DNA of 64,000 bases from Candidatus Zixiibacteriota bacterium (lineage in GTDB: Bacteria; Zixibacteria; MSB-5A5; WJJR01; JAJRUJ01), in NCBI GenBank assembly GCA_020051695.1, contig JAGVQM010000016.1, forward strand, positions 1 to 64,000. The letters are read 5' to 3'. Position 1 is the stretch's first letter. Every line of letters begins with the position of its first letter. Below, piece after piece: positions 53,968 through 62,630 of the stretch. The notes beneath the pieces are model-generated. The model worked only from the letters and a program-made list of their open reading frames with translations. It was not told the DNA's origin and did no database searches. The translations under genes were made by a program, and so were the position numbers.

Positions 53968-54513
53968 ATGACGGAATTGACGTTTTTTGGCCGGGGAGGA
54001 CAGGGCGCGGTCGTCGCCTCGGAAATTCTGGGCGAAGCGTACTTCCGCGACGGGTATTTCGTGCAAAGCTTTCCATCATTTGGCGTGGAGCGCCGGGGAG
54101 CGCCGGTGACCGCATTTTTACGGATTGATAAGGAATTCATTTATCTGCGCAGCATGATTTACCAGGCCGACTGGGGTCTGGTCCTGGCGGCGGACATCAT
54201 GCAGGCGCCTACGTTTCGCCCGGCGGTGAAAGACGGCGCACGGGTAGTGGTCAATTCGTCTTCCCCACCGGTCGCGCTTCCGGGGCTGCAGGTGGCCTAT
54301 CTGGATGCCACGGCGATTGCGTTCAAGCACAAACTTGGGTCGCAGGCCGCGCCGCTGGTCAATACTGCGCTTCTGGGAGCGTTTGCCCGGGTGAACGGCG
54401 CTCCCGGGTTGGATAGCGTGCTGGCCGCAGTGGAACAGAAAGTGCCGCACAACACCACACAAAACCTGGAGGCCGTGCGGGACGCCTACGACTCGGTGAA
54501 AAATCTTGAGTAA
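53968..54513 (+). CDS. 2-oxoacid:ferredoxin oxidoreductase, gamma subunit (PorG/KorC type)
   Basis: 181 residues from the ATG at 53968; a GTG at 53953 is an alternative. It opens with the hallmark FFGRGGQGAVVASEILGEA, and has SFPSFGVERRGAPVTAFLRI and NTALLGAFARV, standard for the CoA-proximal gamma domain. The complex converts a 2-oxoacid plus CoA to acyl-CoA, CO2 and reduced ferredoxin. Its stop overlaps the next gene, so the subunits are made together. Confidence 0.93.
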   Translation: MTELTFFGRGGQGAVVASEILGEAYFRDGYFVQSFPSFGVERRGAPVTAFLRIDKEFIYLRSMIYQADWGLVLAADIMQAPTFRPAVKDGARVVVNSSSPPVALPGLQVAYLDATAIAFKHKLGSQAAPLVNTALLGAFARVNGAPGLDSVLAAVEQKVPHNTTQNLEAVRDAYDSVKNLE

Positions 54514-56143
54514 GTTTATTGTTTTCAAAACCATCAACGACATGCCCGAACTGGCGGTCAGCAGCGGCTCGATGAGCTGGAACAAGACCGGCTCATGGCG
54601 TTCATCCACTCCCCTGCACATTGACAAAACCCCGCCATGCAATTTTAACTGTCCCGCCGGTGAAAATATTCGCGGGTATATCGATCTACTCAAGCATTAC
54701 CAGACCGCCGAGGCCTTCGAACTGCTGACCTCGGCTAATCCCCTCCCCGCGGTGTGCGGGCGGGTCTGTTTTCATCCGTGCCAGGCCCATTGTAATCGAC
54801 ATGGTTTCGATCTCGCCATCCAGGTGCGGCTGCTGGAGAAATTTATCGGCGATTGGGGCTTGGAGCAGGCCCCGACGAAACCTCTTCCCCAGACATCCGG
54901 ACGGAAAGTGGCGGTCATCGGTGCTGGACCGGCCGGATTGGCGGCAGCATATTATCTGCGCCGAAAGGGTGTCGCGGTAACGATGTATGATGATCATGCG
55001 CTGCCCGGCGGCATCCTGGAATATGGCATTCCCGCCTATCGCCTGGAAAAAGATGTGCTGCAGGCGGAATTGACGCGTGTGCTGACAGGAATTGAATTCC
55101 ACCCCGGCATGAAATTCGGCCGGGATTTTGATATCGGCGCACTGGTGGAATATGACGCGGTTTTCCTGGCCACGGGAGCACATCAATCGAAAAGACTGCA
55201 CATCGAGGGTGAGAACATCCCCGGTGTCGAGTCGGGTTTGGGCTTTCTGCAACAGCTTAATTCGGGCGAAAAGATCGATGTGCAGAGCCATAACGTGTTG
55301 GTTATTGGGGGCGGGAACACGGCCTGCGACGTGGCTCGTTCGGCGTATCGTCTCGGGGCACATGTAACCCTGCTGTATCGCCGGACTGAACGGGAGATGC
55401 CCGCTTTCGCCGAGGAGATCGAACAGTTGCGTGCCGAGCCGATCCATTGCGAGTTTCTCGTGGCACCGGAGCGCATTACCCGCGCTGAAAACGGCACCCT
55501 GACCCTGACCGCAATCCGGATGAAACTCGGCGAACCGGACGAGAGTGGCCGTGCGCGGCCGGTGGCCATCGAAGGTTCCCAATTTACACTTATCGCCGAC
55601 CGGATTTTTGCCGCGATCGGCGAAGACCCGGACGTATCCTTTTTTCCCAACGCGCAACAACACGATGACGGGGAGTTCGATTTTTCCGGGGTCGACGCGC
55701 GGCTGGCCGGGAAATTATTCGTCGGTGGAGATTTGCTGCCCAATCCGCGTACCGTGCCCCATGCTGTCGGCTCGGGGCGGCTGGCGGCGGAAAAAATCCT
55801 GGCGCAACTGCGCGGTGAGCCGCTTGTGGCCCACGACTGCGTTGTCGAAGTTGCCGGTCCCGAGGATATCAACTACCGCTATTTCACTCGGATTAATGCG
55901 GTCAAATGGCAGACCGGGCTGGCCGCCGGCGGCGCCCTGAGTGAACAAAGCGCGCACGCCGAAGCCGAGCGGTGTTTTTCCTGCGGCGTGTGCAGTAAGT
56001 GCGATAATTGTTTTAATTTCTGCCCCGATCTAGCGGTGATCAAATCGGCGGGCGGGTATCAGGTGAACCTCGAGTATTGCAAGGGCTGCGGGATTTGCGC
56101 GGCTGAATGTCCCGGCGGCTCGTTGCGGATGCGGCAGCAATGA
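54506..56143 (+). CDS. GltD-type NAD(P)H oxidoreductase fused to a two-cluster ferredoxin (delta subunit replacement)
   Basis: 545 residues from a TTG overlapping the previous stop by eight bases; the family-like FKTINDMPELAVSSGSMSW supports this start. Residues 45-110 hold the cysteine-rich GltD N-terminal domain (PCNFNCPAGENIRGY, CGRVCFHPCQAHC). Near 134 is the FAD fold VAVIGAGPAGLAAAYYL, near 264 the NAD(P) fold VLVIGGGNTACDVA, and residues 490-540 are a ferredoxin domain with CFSCGVCSKCDNCFNFCPD and CKGCGICAAECPG. It lies exactly where a PorD ferredoxin subunit is normally encoded. I infer that it docks to the oxidoreductase and passes electrons between ferredoxin and NAD(P). Confidence 0.9.
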   Translation: MSKFIVFKTINDMPELAVSSGSMSWNKTGSWRSSTPLHIDKTPPCNFNCPAGENIRGYIDLLKHYQTAEAFELLTSANPLPAVCGRVCFHPCQAHCNRHGFDLAIQVRLLEKFIGDWGLEQAPTKPLPQTSGRKVAVIGAGPAGLAAAYYLRRKGVAVTMYDDHALPGGILEYGIPAYRLEKDVLQAELTRVLTGIEFHPGMKFGRDFDIGALVEYDAVFLATGAHQSKRLHIEGENIPGVESGLGFLQQLNSGEKIDVQSHNVLVIGGGNTACDVARSAYRLGAHVTLLYRRTEREMPAFAEEIEQLRAEPIHCEFLVAPERITRAENGTLTLTAIRMKLGEPDESGRARPVAIEGSQFTLIADRIFAAIGEDPDVSFFPNAQQHDDGEFDFSGVDARLAGKLFVGGDLLPNPRTVPHAVGSGRLAAEKILAQLRGEPLVAHDCVVEVAGPEDINYRYFTRINAVKWQTGLAAGGALSEQSAHAEAERCFSCGVCSKCDNCFNFCPDLAVIKSAGGYQVNLEYCKGCGICAAECPGGSLRMRQQ

Positions 56144-57294
56144 GGCAGGTGATCTCGGGCAACGAAGCGGCGTCGCTGGCGGTCAAGCTGGCGCGGGTGC
56201 AGGTGATCTCCGCCTACCCAATTACCCCGCAGACGACGATCGCCGAAAAGCTCTCGGAGATCTGCGGCTCGGGAGAATTGGCCGCCCGCTTCGTGCGGGT
56301 CGAATCAGAACACTCGGCGATGTCGACATTAATCGGCGCGGCTTCGACCGGAGTACGGACATTCACCGCGACCTCGGCGCAGGGGCTGGCGCTGATGCAT
56401 GAACCGTTGTTCTGGGCTTCGGGAGCGCGGCTGCCGATCGTGATGGTCGATGTGAACCGGGCGATGGCGGCGCCGTGGACGATCTGGTGCGACCAGACCG
56501 ATTCGGTCGCCCAGCGCGACACCGGCTGGCTGCAATTTTATTGCTGGTCGAACCAGGAGATCATCGATACGGTCATTTGCGCTTTCAAAATCGCCGAGAA
56601 ACTGCTGGTGCCGTGCATGGTCTGTTATGACGGTTTTTTTATTTCGCATACCTATGAGCCGGTGGAGATACCGGAACAAAAAGACGTCGATGAATTTCTT
56701 CCGCCCAGGAACGCGGAATACAAGCTGGATACGGAAAACCCCCATACGTTTTCCGGCGGCACACTGCCCAATTACTTTATGGAGTTCCGCTATAAACTGC
56801 AGCGGGCGTTCGAACGGGCGCCGGAAGTCATCGCGCGCGTTTACGGTGAGTATGTACAATGTTTTGACCGGACATACGATAGTGTGGAATCGTATGCCGC
56901 CGACGATGCGGATGCGGTGCTGGTGGCCTCCGGGTCGGCGGCCTCGACGGTATGGCATACGGTGAAAGCGTTGCGCGATCAGGGGCGAAAAGTCGGATTA
57001 CTGCGGATCCGGCAGTTGCGGCCGTTCCCCGCGGCGGAACTGGCGGCGAAAATTCACCCGCCGCAGCGTATCGGCGTGCTGGACCGCAACCTTTCCCCCG
57101 GGACGGGCGGGGTGTTCACACAGGAGGTCCGGGCGGCGTTGCACCGCGACGGTCACACCGGCAGAATCCATGAATTCATTGCCGGACTGGGCGGCCGCGA
57201 CATCACGATGAACAATATAATTGATATCTACGATCGCCTGGAACAGAAGACCGCCAACGCCTCAGCAATCAACTGGGTAGGACTGAACCCATGA
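56140..57294 (+). CDS. 2-oxoacid:ferredoxin oxidoreductase, alpha subunit (PorA-like)
   Basis: 384 residues from the ATG at 56140, whose ATGA overlaps the preceding TGA. SAYPITPQTTIAEKLSEI, VESEHSAMSTLIGAA, TATSAQGLALMHEPLFWASG and WCDQTDSVAQRDTGWLQFY are typical of PorA/VorA subunits rather than 2-oxoglutarate KorA. Domains I and II of the archaeal-type pyruvate:ferredoxin oxidoreductase are both present. Coupled to the beta subunit by another ATGA. Confidence 0.93.
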   Translation: MRQVISGNEAASLAVKLARVQVISAYPITPQTTIAEKLSEICGSGELAARFVRVESEHSAMSTLIGAASTGVRTFTATSAQGLALMHEPLFWASGARLPIVMVDVNRAMAAPWTIWCDQTDSVAQRDTGWLQFYCWSNQEIIDTVICAFKIAEKLLVPCMVCYDGFFISHTYEPVEIPEQKDVDEFLPPRNAEYKLDTENPHTFSGGTLPNYFMEFRYKLQRAFERAPEVIARVYGEYVQCFDRTYDSVESYAADDADAVLVASGSAASTVWHTVKALRDQGRKVGLLRIRQLRPFPAAELAAKIHPPQRIGVLDRNLSPGTGGVFTQEVRAALHRDGHTGRIHEFIAGLGGRDITMNNIIDIYDRLEQKTANASAINWVGLNP

Positions 57295-58250
57295 ACCAGG
57301 GGCCGCACTCAGCAGCGGGCCGCCCGGCGGCCGCGGTTGCGATGACCGACTACGAGTTTTGCTCGCAGTACGACCTCTATGGCCATATGGCCTGCCCCGG
57401 CTGCGGCGAAAAGATTTTGCTCCGCCATATCCTGAACGTGTTGGGTCCGGAAACGGTGATCGTCTGTCCGGCGGGGTGCGCCGCGGTGACCGACGGCGTA
57501 TTTCCGCACTCGATTTCTCCGGTGCCGTTTTTGCACGTGCCGTTCGACGCGACGCCGGCCGCCGCCGCCGGGGTGCGCGCGGGGCTGGACCTGTCCGGCC
57601 GGAAACACGTCACTGTACTGGCCTGGGCGGGAGACGGGGCCACGTTTGATATCGGCATGGGCGCATTATCGGCCATCGCCGAACGCAATGAAAATATTCT
57701 ATATGTTTGCTATGACAACGAAGCATACATGAACACCGGCATCCAGCGCAGTTCGGCCACGCCATACGGCGGCTGGAGCACGACCACACCAAAGGGGCAA
57801 TTGAAAGCCGAACCGAAAAAAAATATCGGCGCGATCATGGCCGCGCATCGGATTCCCTATTTCGCCTCCGGCTCACCGGCATTCCTGGATGATTTGACCG
57901 CGAAGGTGGCGCAGGCAAAACGACTGAGCGGACTGCGGTTTTTACACCTGTTGTCCCCCTGCCCTCCCGGCTGGAAGGCCGATCCCCGGGACGGGATAAC
58001 TCTGGCCCGGCTGGCGGTGGAAAGTAGGTTGTTCCCGCTATATGAAATCATCGAGGGGACGCATTACCGGCTGACGCACGAATCCTCCGGCGCGGGTTTC
58101 GACGAATACCTGCAGCTTCAGGGGAGATTTCGGTACATGAGTGCCGGTGACCGCAGAATTTTGCAGGCCGACGCCGACCGTTTTTATGCACAATTGACAC
58201 TCCGGCACAACCGCAACGGGGAAACGACGGTTATCGGGGAGGAACCATGA
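57291..58250 (+). CDS. 2-oxoacid:ferredoxin oxidoreductase, beta subunit (PorB-like, TPP-binding)
   Basis: 319 residues. MACPGCGEKILLRHIL and CPAGCAAVTDG give the [4Fe-4S] cysteines, and GDGATFDIGMGALS...CYDNEAYMNTGIQRS is the thiamine diphosphate motif. The YDNEAYMNTGIQRS version belongs to pyruvate/2-oxoisovalerate-type enzymes, while 2-oxoglutarate enzymes usually differ here, so a short aliphatic 2-oxoacid substrate is favoured. Start and stop overlap both neighbours (ATGA). Confidence 0.93.
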   Translation: MNQGPHSAAGRPAAAVAMTDYEFCSQYDLYGHMACPGCGEKILLRHILNVLGPETVIVCPAGCAAVTDGVFPHSISPVPFLHVPFDATPAAAAGVRAGLDLSGRKHVTVLAWAGDGATFDIGMGALSAIAERNENILYVCYDNEAYMNTGIQRSSATPYGGWSTTTPKGQLKAEPKKNIGAIMAAHRIPYFASGSPAFLDDLTAKVAQAKRLSGLRFLHLLSPCPPGWKADPRDGITLARLAVESRLFPLYEIIEGTHYRLTHESSGAGFDEYLQLQGRFRYMSAGDRRILQADADRFYAQLTLRHNRNGETTVIGEEP

Positions 58251-59638
58251 GAAAGCACCTGTCGGGGAAATCCCTCATTTTTGACTGGAACAAATGCGAG
58301 GATTTTTCTTTCCGTCATGAAAAGAACCTGCAACTCGACGATGAAACGTTGCGTGACGGCCTGCAATCTCCGTCGGTGACCGATCCCACCATCGAGCAGA
58401 AAATCCAATTGCTGGAGCTGATGGAGGGGTTGAAAATCGATTCGGCGGATATCGGCCTGCCCGGCGCCGGTCCCCGGGCCCAAGCCGATATTCAGGCCAT
58501 GGCCCTGCACATCGCCAAAAACAAGATGAAAATCCGGCCCAATTGCGCGGTGCGCACGGCCATTGTCGATATCACGCCGCTGATCGATATCTCCCAGCGC
58601 GTCGGGTACCCGATCGAGGCCTGTACCTTTATCGGCTCCTCCCCCATTCGCCAGTATGCCGAGGGATGGACCCTCAACGATATGTTGAAGTTCACCGATG
58701 AATCGATCAGTTATGCCGTCGATCACGGGCTGCCGGTAATGTATGTCACGGAGGACACAACCCGCGCGGACCCGAAAATGCTGGCCAAACTATTCACTAC
58801 GGCGATCAATGCCGGCGCCAAGCGGATCTGTGTCTGCGATACGGTCGGTCATGCGACGCCGATCGGCGTCTACCACCTGCTGAAATTTGTCCGTGAACTG
58901 GTGACAAAAGTCGACCCCAAAGTCAAGATCGACTGGCACGGCCATTCCGACCGGGGGCTGGCCATCCCCAACACCATGGCGGCGATCGCCCAGGGTGTGC
59001 ACCGCATTCACGCTACCGCGCTGGGTATCGGCGAGCGGGTCGGCAATACGCCGATGGACTTGTTGCTGGTCAATTTGAAATTGGAGGGTATTTACCGCCG
59101 CGATCTGACCAAACTGGCCCAATATTGCCGGCTGGTCTCCGAGGCCTGCAATGTCCCGGTGCCGCCGAACTACCCGGTGATGGGGAAAGACGCATTCCGC
59201 ACGGGGACAGGGGTCCACGCCGCGGCGATCATTAAAGCGCAGAATAAAGGCCATGACTGGCTGGCCGACCGGGTATATTCCGGTGTCCCGGCGGGCATGG
59301 TGGGCTTGCGCCAGATCATCGAGATCGGCTTCATGTCCGGGGTGTCTAATATTGTCTATTGGCTGAAAATCCGTGGCATCGAACCGACCAAAAAACTGGT
59401 GGACGAAATCTTCCGGGCCGCCAAACAACATAACCGCATGCTGACCGATGAGGAAGTCGAGCAGCTGGTAAAATATGAAACGCATGAGGCAGGCGCCCTG
59501 CCGCTGGATACGGTCTTTGACTGGAACCGTGAAATTATGCCGGAGACCACCGGCCAGATGAAGAAAACGAAAGATCGACAGGCCACGGGACGGAAACGCC
59601 GTTCAACCCGCAAGCCGAACATTCGTTCCCGCAAGTGA
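58247..59638 (+). CDS. LeuA/HMG-CoA-lyase-like superfamily synthase, 2-oxoacid plus acetyl-CoA type
   Basis: 463 residues. The TIM-barrel metal site is complete: Asp32 and Arg36 in DDETLRDG, His231 and His233 in WHGHSDRGL, Asn267 in GERVGN. The usual HxHND reads HGHSD, a change next to, not in, the metal ligands. The motifs ADIGLPGAGPRAQADI and CTFIGSSPIRQYAEGW mark a subfamily distinct from standard 2-isopropylmalate synthase, and the C-terminal leucine-binding regulatory domain seems absent, being replaced by a short basic tail (KKTKDRQATGRKRRS). Gene order with LeuC-, D- and B-like proteins shows it condenses a 2-oxoacid with an acyl-CoA. Homocitrate, (R)-citramalate, isopropylmalate or Re-citrate synthase are all possible. 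Confidence 0.85.
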   Translation: MRKHLSGKSLIFDWNKCEDFSFRHEKNLQLDDETLRDGLQSPSVTDPTIEQKIQLLELMEGLKIDSADIGLPGAGPRAQADIQAMALHIAKNKMKIRPNCAVRTAIVDITPLIDISQRVGYPIEACTFIGSSPIRQYAEGWTLNDMLKFTDESISYAVDHGLPVMYVTEDTTRADPKMLAKLFTTAINAGAKRICVCDTVGHATPIGVYHLLKFVRELVTKVDPKVKIDWHGHSDRGLAIPNTMAAIAQGVHRIHATALGIGERVGNTPMDLLLVNLKLEGIYRRDLTKLAQYCRLVSEACNVPVPPNYPVMGKDAFRTGTGVHAAAIIKAQNKGHDWLADRVYSGVPAGMVGLRQIIEIGFMSGVSNIVYWLKIRGIEPTKKLVDEIFRAAKQHNRMLTDEEVEQLVKYETHEAGALPLDTVFDWNREIMPETTGQMKKTKDRQATGRKRRSTRKPNIRSRK

Positions 59639-59648
59639 TGAGAAAACC

Positions 59649-60923
59649 ATGGGTCAGACAATTGCTGAAAAAATAATCGCCGATCACGCCGGGCTGCCGA
59701 CGGTCGTGCCGGGGCAGATCGTAAATGTCCCGGTGGATATGGCCATGGCCAACGAACTGTCCGCTGCGCTATCGATCAAGGAATTGAACAGTTGGGGCGT
59801 GGATAAGGTTTTTGATCCCCGCAAGATTTGTTTGGTGCCCGATCACTTTACCCCCAACAAGGACCTCAATGCCGCGGCCATTGCCACTACCGTCCGCGCA
59901 TTTGCGCAAAAGCATGACGTGCGCTGGTATTTTGAAGTCGGGCGCGGGGGAATCGAACATGCGGTGCTGCCGGAGGAAGGCGTGATCCTGCCGGGGCAGA
60001 TCATGGTCGGCGGCGATTCGCATACCTGCACTGCGGGCGCGCTCAACTGTCTGGCTACCGGGGTCGGTTCCACTGATATTGCCTGCGCGTGGGCCACCGG
60101 TGAAGTGTGGTTGAAAGTCCCCACGTCCGCGGCGTTGGAATACACCGGGAAACTCCGTCCGCACGTGTACGGCAAGGATTTGATATTGTACACGTTGGGT
60201 GACCTGGGCACCCCGGGGGCAACGTATATGTCGATTGAATATTTCGGGGATGTTTTCGATAATCTTCCGCTGGCCGACCGGTTCACCATGGCCAATATGG
60301 CGATCGAAGCGGGCGGGAAATGCGGCATCTTCCGCTTCGACGAAAAAACAAAAGACTTTGTTGAAGCGACCCCGCGGTTTATTGCCGAACGCCCGGCATA
60401 CCACACGTTCGCGCCGGATGCCGACGCGGCCTATGCCGTCAGCCGGAAGTATGATGTTACTCATATCGAACCGCAGGTGGCCTGCCCGTTCTCCCCGGAT
60501 AATGTCAAACCGGTGTCGGAAATTGAAGACATCAAAATCGACCAGGTGGTCATCGGCTGCTGCACCAACGGCCGGCTGGAGGACCTGCAACGAGCGGCGG
60601 AAATCTTGCGCGGCCGACAAGTGGAGAAGCATGTCCGGGCCATTATCATTCCCGGCTCGCAGCGGATTGCGCGCATTGCGCATGAGACCGGTCTGTCGAA
60701 CATCTTTATTGATGCCGGATGCGTGTTTTCGACGTCGACCTGCGGACCGTGTATCGGCGGGCATATGGGCGTGCTGGACGCCGACGAGGTGTGCGTCTCG
60801 ACCACGAACCGGAATTTCCGGGGACGCATGGGGCACTTGACATCCGAAGTGTATTTGGCGAATACTGCGGTGGCCGCCGCCTCGGCGATAATGGGGCGGA
60901 TTGGGTCACCGGATGAGTTGTAA
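59649..60923 (+). CDS. LeuC/homoaconitase-type large subunit, aconitase family
   Basis: 424 residues, the length of separate large subunits in archaeal and many anaerobic bacterial isopropylmalate isomerases and homoaconitases. The three [4Fe-4S] cysteines are in GCCTNGR (near 303) and CGPCIGGHMG (near 364-367); GGDSHTCTAGALNCLATGVG is also present. It isomerises a 2-hydroxy-tricarboxylate or 2-alkylmalate by dehydration and rehydration with the small subunit encoded next. Confidence 0.93.
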   Translation: MGQTIAEKIIADHAGLPTVVPGQIVNVPVDMAMANELSAALSIKELNSWGVDKVFDPRKICLVPDHFTPNKDLNAAAIATTVRAFAQKHDVRWYFEVGRGGIEHAVLPEEGVILPGQIMVGGDSHTCTAGALNCLATGVGSTDIACAWATGEVWLKVPTSAALEYTGKLRPHVYGKDLILYTLGDLGTPGATYMSIEYFGDVFDNLPLADRFTMANMAIEAGGKCGIFRFDEKTKDFVEATPRFIAERPAYHTFAPDADAAYAVSRKYDVTHIEPQVACPFSPDNVKPVSEIEDIKIDQVVIGCCTNGRLEDLQRAAEILRGRQVEKHVRAIIIPGSQRIARIAHETGLSNIFIDAGCVFSTSTCGPCIGGHMGVLDADEVCVSTTNRNFRGRMGHLTSEVYLANTAVAAASAIMGRIGSPDEL

Positions 60924-60953
60924 CAGAGGCGGACAAATAGCGCTGGAGGAAGC

Positions 60954-61448
60954 ATGATCCTCAAAGGCCGTGTGTATCGCGTGGGCGATAATATTAATAC
61001 CGATGTCATTATGCCCGGCCGGTGGTGCCATCTAACCGACGAGGCCGAACTGGCCAAACACTGTATGGAAGACCACGACCGGGATTTTCTCCAGAAAATC
61101 AAGCCCGGCGATATTATCGTTGCCGACGAGAATTTCGGCTGCGGTTCCTCGCGGGAGGTGGCGCCCCTGTCGATCAAGGCCGCTGGGATCGGCGCCATTG
61201 TCGCGCGGACGTATGCCCGGATTTTTTATCGCAACTGTATCAATATCGGACTGCCGATTTTCGAATCCCCCGCGTGTGCGGCGGCGACCGGGCCGGACGA
61301 TGGTCTATCCATCGATGTCTTCGGCGGGAAGATCATCAACCATACCAGGGGCGGGGAATTTGCCTTTGCGCCGTTTCCTGAATTCATGAAGACCATCATG
61401 GACAAGGGCGGTCTGCAGGGCTGGGTAATGGAAAGACTCGGGAGATGA
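60954..61448 (+). CDS. LeuD/homoaconitase-type small subunit
   Basis: 164 residues with GGAGGAAG before the ATG. GDNINTDVIMPGRW opens the swivel domain and ENFGCGSSREVAP carries the substrate-contacting arginine. The substrate-specificity loop just after PGR reads W-C-H-L (24-27), unlike the YLVM-type loop I associate with isopropylmalate isomerase or the YLRT-type loop of homoaconitase. The substrate is therefore open. The stop overlaps a possible start of the dehydrogenase gene. Confidence 0.92.
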   Translation: MILKGRVYRVGDNINTDVIMPGRWCHLTDEAELAKHCMEDHDRDFLQKIKPGDIIVADENFGCGSSREVAPLSIKAAGIGAIVARTYARIFYRNCINIGLPIFESPACAAATGPDDGLSIDVFGGKIINHTRGGEFAFAPFPEFMKTIMDKGGLQGWVMERLGR

Positions 61449-61477
61449 CACATTGCCGGACACTGATCACCTTCAAC

Positions 61478-61482
61478 GGGAG
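61478..61482 (+). promoter_or_regulatory. Ribosome binding site supporting a TTG start
   Basis: GGGAG lies seven bases before TTG 61490 of the LeuB-like gene. The upstream ATG at 61445 lacks family-like sequence after it. Confidence 0.6.
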
Positions 61483-61489
61483 AACAAAC

Positions 61490-62551
61490 TTGTATAATAT
61501 AGCAGTAGTCGGCGGCGACGGTATCGGGCCGGAGGTTGTCCGTGAGGCGCTGAAAGTCTTAAAAAATACCAGTGAGTTGTTCGGGTTTCACTACAAAACC
61601 ACCGAATATCCGTTCGGGTCGGAACATTATTTAGCCACCGGCGAGTTGATGCCCGAGGGAATCTACGATGAATTCCGGCAGCAGGACGCCATCCTCCTCG
61701 GCGCCATTGGTGACCCGCGCTGCGAAGTCGGACTGGTCGAACGGGCGGTGATCGCGGGGATTCGGTTTCAACTTGATTTATATGTCAACTTGCGGCCGAT
61801 CAAGCTGTACAGCGAATCGTTGTGCCCGATCAAGGACAAGACCTGCAAAGATGTCGATTTTGTCGTCGTGCGTGAAAACACCGAGGATGTCTACACCGGG
61901 ATCGGCGGGATTATGAAAAAGGGCACGCCCGACGAAGTCGCCATTGCCAATATGGTATTTACGCGCAAAGGTTGCGAGCAAGCGACACGATACGCCTTTG
62001 ATCTGGCGCGGGCGCGCAACCAGGATAAACGGTTGACGCTCGTCGACAAGGCCAACGCGATCCGCGCGCAGGATATCTGGACTCGGACGGTCGAGGAGGT
62101 CGGCCGCGAGTATCCGGATATTACGCACGATCACGCCTATATCGACGCGGCATGTATGTGGATGATCAAAAACCCGGAATGGTTCGATGTCGTCGTGACC
62201 ACAAATATTTTCGGCGACATTTTCACCGATCTGGGCGCGATGGTGCAGGGGGGGATGGGGATCGCCGCTTCGGGGAACATCCATCCGGGGCAGGTCTCGA
62301 TGTTCGAGCCGATTCACGGTTCGGCGCCGAAGTATAAAGACCAGAACGTCGCCTGCCCGATTGCCGCAATCATGGCGGCGCAGATGATGCTGGATTTCCT
62401 CGGGGAGAAAAAAGCGGCAGGGGCCATCGAGGATGCCGTGACCGCGCTGTTGAAATCCGCCCGGATCACCTCGCTGGATGCCAAGTCCGGCATCCCGACT
62501 TCGGAAATGGGCAATATGGTGGTCACTGAACTCCGGAAGATTGTAAAATAG
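61490..62551 (+). CDS. LeuB/isocitrate-homoisocitrate dehydrogenase family oxidoreductase
   Basis: 353 residues if started at TTG 61490, which has GGGAG seven bases upstream and gives the usual opening [15 protein letters not shown]. The ATG at 61445 overlaps the LeuD stop but adds a foreign-looking 15-residue prefix. Metal and substrate motifs are present: [49 protein letters not shown], and the NAD site [14 protein letters not shown]. The specificity helix before NLRP reads [16 protein letters not shown], lacking the Leu-Leu pair of Thermus-type isopropylmalate dehydrogenase. It oxidatively decarboxylates a 3-substituted malate or isocitrate homologue to a 2-oxoacid. Confidence 0.92.
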   Translation: MYNIAVVGGDGIGPEVVREALKVLKNTSELFGFHYKTTEYPFGSEHYLATGELMPEGIYDEFRQQDAILLGAIGDPRCEVGLVERAVIAGIRFQLDLYVNLRPIKLYSESLCPIKDKTCKDVDFVVVRENTEDVYTGIGGIMKKGTPDEVAIANMVFTRKGCEQATRYAFDLARARNQDKRLTLVDKANAIRAQDIWTRTVEEVGREYPDITHDHAYIDAACMWMIKNPEWFDVVVTTNIFGDIFTDLGAMVQGGMGIAASGNIHPGQVSMFEPIHGSAPKYKDQNVACPIAAIMAAQMMLDFLGEKKAAGAIEDAVTALLKSARITSLDAKSGIPTSEMGNMVVTELRKIVK

Positions 62552-62630
62552 GGGAAGACATGCCTGAGCGGGGCATGATAATCGCGGGTTTCATATTCGG
62601 GCTGCGCGCCTGACACAGGAGGTCAGACCA

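Noticed and set aside
56140-58250. Calling the complex 2-oxoglutarate:ferredoxin oxidoreductase (KorAB)
   Set aside because: The alpha and beta motifs (WCDQTDS...RDTGW and YDNEAYMNTGIQRS) look PorAB/VorAB-like, so the 2-oxoglutarate label is not supported by sequence, though not excluded.
58247-62551. Calling the four genes leuA, leuC, leuD and leuB outright
   Set aside because: Order fits a leu operon, but loop residues, the missing regulatory domain and coupling to a catabolic complex make the leucine assignment unsafe.
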